From contig BGZK01000156.1 in assembly GCA_005406025.1 (NCBI GenBank), forward strand, positions 602,619 to 666,618: a stretch of 64,000 nucleotides of DNA, in the 5' to 3' direction. Positions within the stretch are counted from its first letter, which is position 1. Each line of letters begins with the position of its first letter. This stretch comes from Eumeta japonica. Its lineage: Eukaryota; Arthropoda; Insecta; Lepidoptera; Psychidae. Both the position numbers and the translations under genes were made by a program. The notes beneath the pieces are model-generated. The model saw only the letters and a program-made list of their open reading frames with translations. It was not told the origin of the DNA and ran no database searches. Positions 61,001-64,000 of the stretch are shown piece by piece.

Positions 61001-63714
61001 CCAGACTTGAGCGAGTTGTGGGGCGATTCTAAAAAAATTCGTGCGCGGCTTAAATAATTATTTGTACACGTGAACAGGAATGAAGGGTGTGTTTATAAGC
61101 TTACTCCAAATCGTCCGCATGCAATCTCTCCGGATGGGTGGAACCTAGAACTAAACAATAGATTTACTTCGTAGAATCTATTTTCAAGTTCTCGCTATAA
61201 CTTCTTACGAGCGATCTTTTACTTTAAGTGTTCAATTCTTGTATGTATTTATTATGTTTTTTACACATTCATATCTTGGAAACAGCTCCAACGATTTCCA
61301 TGTAAATTGATATATTTATAAAGTTTTCATTTTCAAATTTATTAACGTATTTTTTTTTGTAAATGTTTCTTTATTTAGCGCCATTTCGTAGAATTTTGTA
61401 CTTATGACGTTGTTGGTACGTCATTGGTTCTCAACAGCAAATGGCATTACATAAACAAAATACGCAAACAGCTTTGGCATATTCCAATATATATACTGTG
61501 CAAATATTTATCGATGGAAATGAACATAAGCAACTTTTTCGGTGATAACGTTACCATATTCCCAAATTAGAAAGACGCGGAGCAAAGCTCCGTTGACCAG
61601 GTCCTCGTACCTATACATACGTAGCATAAACATAAACCCGCAAAAAAGTTCACTTGATGCAACAATACAAGAATAAAACTTTCTCTATATATAAAAAAAT
61701 AAATAACCAGCTTGATTAACGTATTACGATCAATTACGAGATCGTGTAGTCCGATATCCAGCGCAGATCTAGGAGAACCGGTCTTTAAGGAGACTTCATT
61801 TCCTAGCACAAACAAGTATAAAACCACCGTCGCTATACGGCACCGCACGCATTGGCCAAGCTCGAACAGAGATCGCCGGCTAGACAAATAATTGGCGACA
61901 CGATAACAACTCCGTACCGATAAAAGGAGATTTAACGTTTAAAAGGCCCTGTATTGATTATTAATACATAAAACGGTTAAGGTACAACCTAAGTAGGAAG
62001 TGGTCTCGTTCGAAAACAGATTCTGATTTTCATGATCAGCAACGACGTATTGATATTAATAATGAGAGTAATGGCAAGGGATTGAAACAGATTGTTCGTA
62101 CTTAAAAAAATACAGGGTCGGTACAAAGACTCGTATGATTTTAAGAAATTTCAAAAAACAAATTGTTTTACGATATTATAAAGCAGTATGTTTTTATTTT
62201 AATTTTATAATTATTTACTGGTAAGAGTCAATATGCTTTATTTCATTGAAAACGCTTTTTATATACTGTTGTGGCTCCAGTTACAAAAGTAGTGTAAAAC
62301 TTTTCTGGTGTTGGCAATTACAAATTATCATTCGTAACATGTCGATTTCTGTAGAAATAGGCATAAGCTTATAAATAAGATATGTATATATATATATATA
62401 TATAAAGATCATGATAAACTGTGTTTTATTAAAAGTTCACCGTAAACTTTAATATCTAGAGAAATATTGCTATTACAAAATTATGATATAACCTTGCATA
62501 TGAACAGTTGCTGTTCTAGAACAATAAGAACATTTACACTATTAACCCACAAAGCGTATTGTTGTCAACCGCGTATATCGGTGTTATGAGTTGATCACAA
62601 AAAGACCATTTATTTTTCAAGTGATTTAAATAATTAATGACTCGATATCTTTTTAGCATTTTACTAAGCTTGCGACTCGAGTTGTGCTTCTGCTAATACC
62701 TATTAATTTACTTTCCGCTTTGTTCAGGACGGAGGCGGACCGACAGAAATAGATGCAAGAAAATAGAAAAATATTGGTTTAATGTAATGAGATAGACCTG
62801 CCCTTCCATCCCGTGTACACAATCTCATAATATATATGGAAATAATGTGAAGATTACCTTGATTTTCGTTTAATAGAATGTGGTAAGGCTCCAGTCAGTT
62901 ATATCATTTATAATTTAAAATGTCGTTTTATGTTTTAATGGTAAAAAAAATAATGTATTTACATATCGCATTGCAATCATTTTCTGCGTTTGAATTTTAT
63001 TTCCCGTTTTTATTCTGACATTCACATTCTTTTGTCTTGTGTGACATTTGCATGTCGTCCATTCTTTTCTTTTTAATCAATTAAATATATTTACATAAAA
63101 AATCTAATAAATCAAAATTGGGTCACATCGAGTCCTATTCATATTAATTTTATACGAACAAACTTCAAATACTATAATTTCAATGGTGATCCGAGTTTCT
63201 CGTTCCTTAGTTGAAGAAACTTAAGACAAAGCTGCGTCCCTATTATTTGTAATTTAAGTAGATTCTATGGGCAATATACTGAATGTAGATATCTCCACAG
63301 TATCTATCAATAGATGGCGCTGCGTCCTCCATTGTGAGAGAAGGGGCGTCTGCAACCAGTCAAGGGGTAACAACCCCTCAAGTTCAGAGTCAAGCGGCGC
63401 GCGCAGGGGTTGTTTCACAAACTGATTCCTTATGTACAAATATATCGAAATTGCTAACCTATTGTGCTTTAATAGAATATTATCTGTACAGAATAATAAT
63501 TTAATATCGAATAAAAGTAGGATTTTTTCAATGAATTATAAAATAAAAAACATTAATTACAAGTGGGAAGCAATAACAAAAATTAACATACAATCAAAAC
63601 AATAAACATGCGTTCACTTAATAAATCCTACCAATTATTTGGCCACAATGCGAAGGTTTAATACACGACTTGAATAAAAGAGGATCAACAATACGACTAG
63701 GCGTCTCTACTCAC

Positions 63715-63810
63715 CGACAATAAAACGCAGCGTCAAGCTTGAGGACGAAGGCACTCGATAATCGAACCGTTCACGCGAGAACACAAACAAACATGACTCG
63801 CGGTCACACT
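63715..63810 (-). promoter_or_regulatory. Candidate distal untranslated first exon
   Basis: On the minus strand, CGTTTTATTGTCG|GTGAGTAGA at 63715 is a consensus donor at the end of a GC-richer block (63715-63800). Only short ATG frames are inside (for example MFVCVLA then stop). This fits a 5' UTR exon. Whether it belongs to the main gene is inference. Confidence 0.4.
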
Positions 63811-64000
63811 ATTAACGCATTAACTTGATGCACTGTGTCCGTTAATTTACTTATAACACATTGCTATTTTTTGCACGTACTGCATTTTAATATTACTTTG
63901 ACTGGTACTCTGGCAAGGCATTCATTCACATATCGATCTGTTGTTTCGGATGCTGCATAGATATCATTCCTACATCTACATCTAATCATACACGGATGTC

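Larger units (their letters stand above)
49951..63714. other. Long non-coding stretch, upstream region
   Basis: No secure exons. It contains possible regulatory islets (53.29-53.35, 53.81-53.90, 58.73-58.92 and 60.79-60.99 kb), diverged repeats at 52.7, 55.2, 55.9 and 56.5-56.9 kb, and a small (TA)n at 62385-62404. A 106-codon minus-strand frame at 61567-61887 has no coding signature and is not called. Confidence 0.5.

Noticed and set aside
61567..61887. 106-codon minus-strand ORF
   Set aside because: No codon bias, domains or splice/promoter support; within expectation for 64 kb.

Overview
This window looks like nuclear DNA from an insect, most probably a moth or butterfly (Lepidoptera). 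It is strongly AT-rich, with long non-coding stretches, short GC-rich islets at exons and probable promoters, and interspersed repeats of lepidopteran character. These include Helitrons starting TCTATATATATAAAA and ending CTAG|T, tRNA-derived SINE heads, a fossil mariner, and the common 'CGGCCGATTTGG' and 'tccgttttttgccatttggc' repeat types. There are no bacterial-style operons, rRNA genes, CRISPR arrays or long intact ORFs, and no convincing functional tRNA.

The main gene lies on the minus strand and enters the window from its left edge. I reconstruct a chain of small exons, read right to left: 23441-23514 (weak), 23124-23145 (or an initiating 23124-23178), 12357-12486, 11716-11790, 10140-10251, 2914-2999 and 1-52 (continuing past position 1). 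Each has usable splice sites. The reading-frame phases match at every junction, giving about 160 residues of one open protein. Part of it (SIHERKAALEASSVNGWRAR) matches, without gaps, the S-I-x-E-R-x-A-x-L-x-x-S-x4-W-R-x-R pattern that I recall from the N-terminal half of supervillin, an actin- and membrane-associated member of the villin/gelsolin superfamily. I treat that name as a hypothesis and assign no symbol.

Right of 23.5 kb I see no secure coding exon. Several CpG-rich islets carry consensus minus-strand donors (41722, 43015, 44.5 kb, 63715) or an initiator-like element (53.34 kb). The simplest reading is 5' sequence, with alternative first exons or promoters and long first introns of the same gene. 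Other genes cannot be excluded.

The most distinctive mobile component is an unclassified non-autonomous element of about 420-470 bp, with inverted ACGTGACAACG motifs near both ends. It occurs four times: 24542-24965, 44808-45280, 47813-48180 and, inverted, 48372-48839. Two copies are almost identical, implying recent movement. One (47.8 kb) differs almost only by small deletions. Other elements are a 315-bp fold-back element (1271-1585), a mariner transposase fossil (about 6385-7326), a retroelement integrase tail bracketed by 18-bp inverted repeats (13616-14263), a Helitron (9287-9771), SINEs, several paired but unnamed repeat families, and degenerate hexanucleotide (TCGATT/TCCGAT-like) arrays. 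I see no clear novel biological system; the best leads are the unnamed gene, the recently mobile element and a few strikingly regular hairpins.
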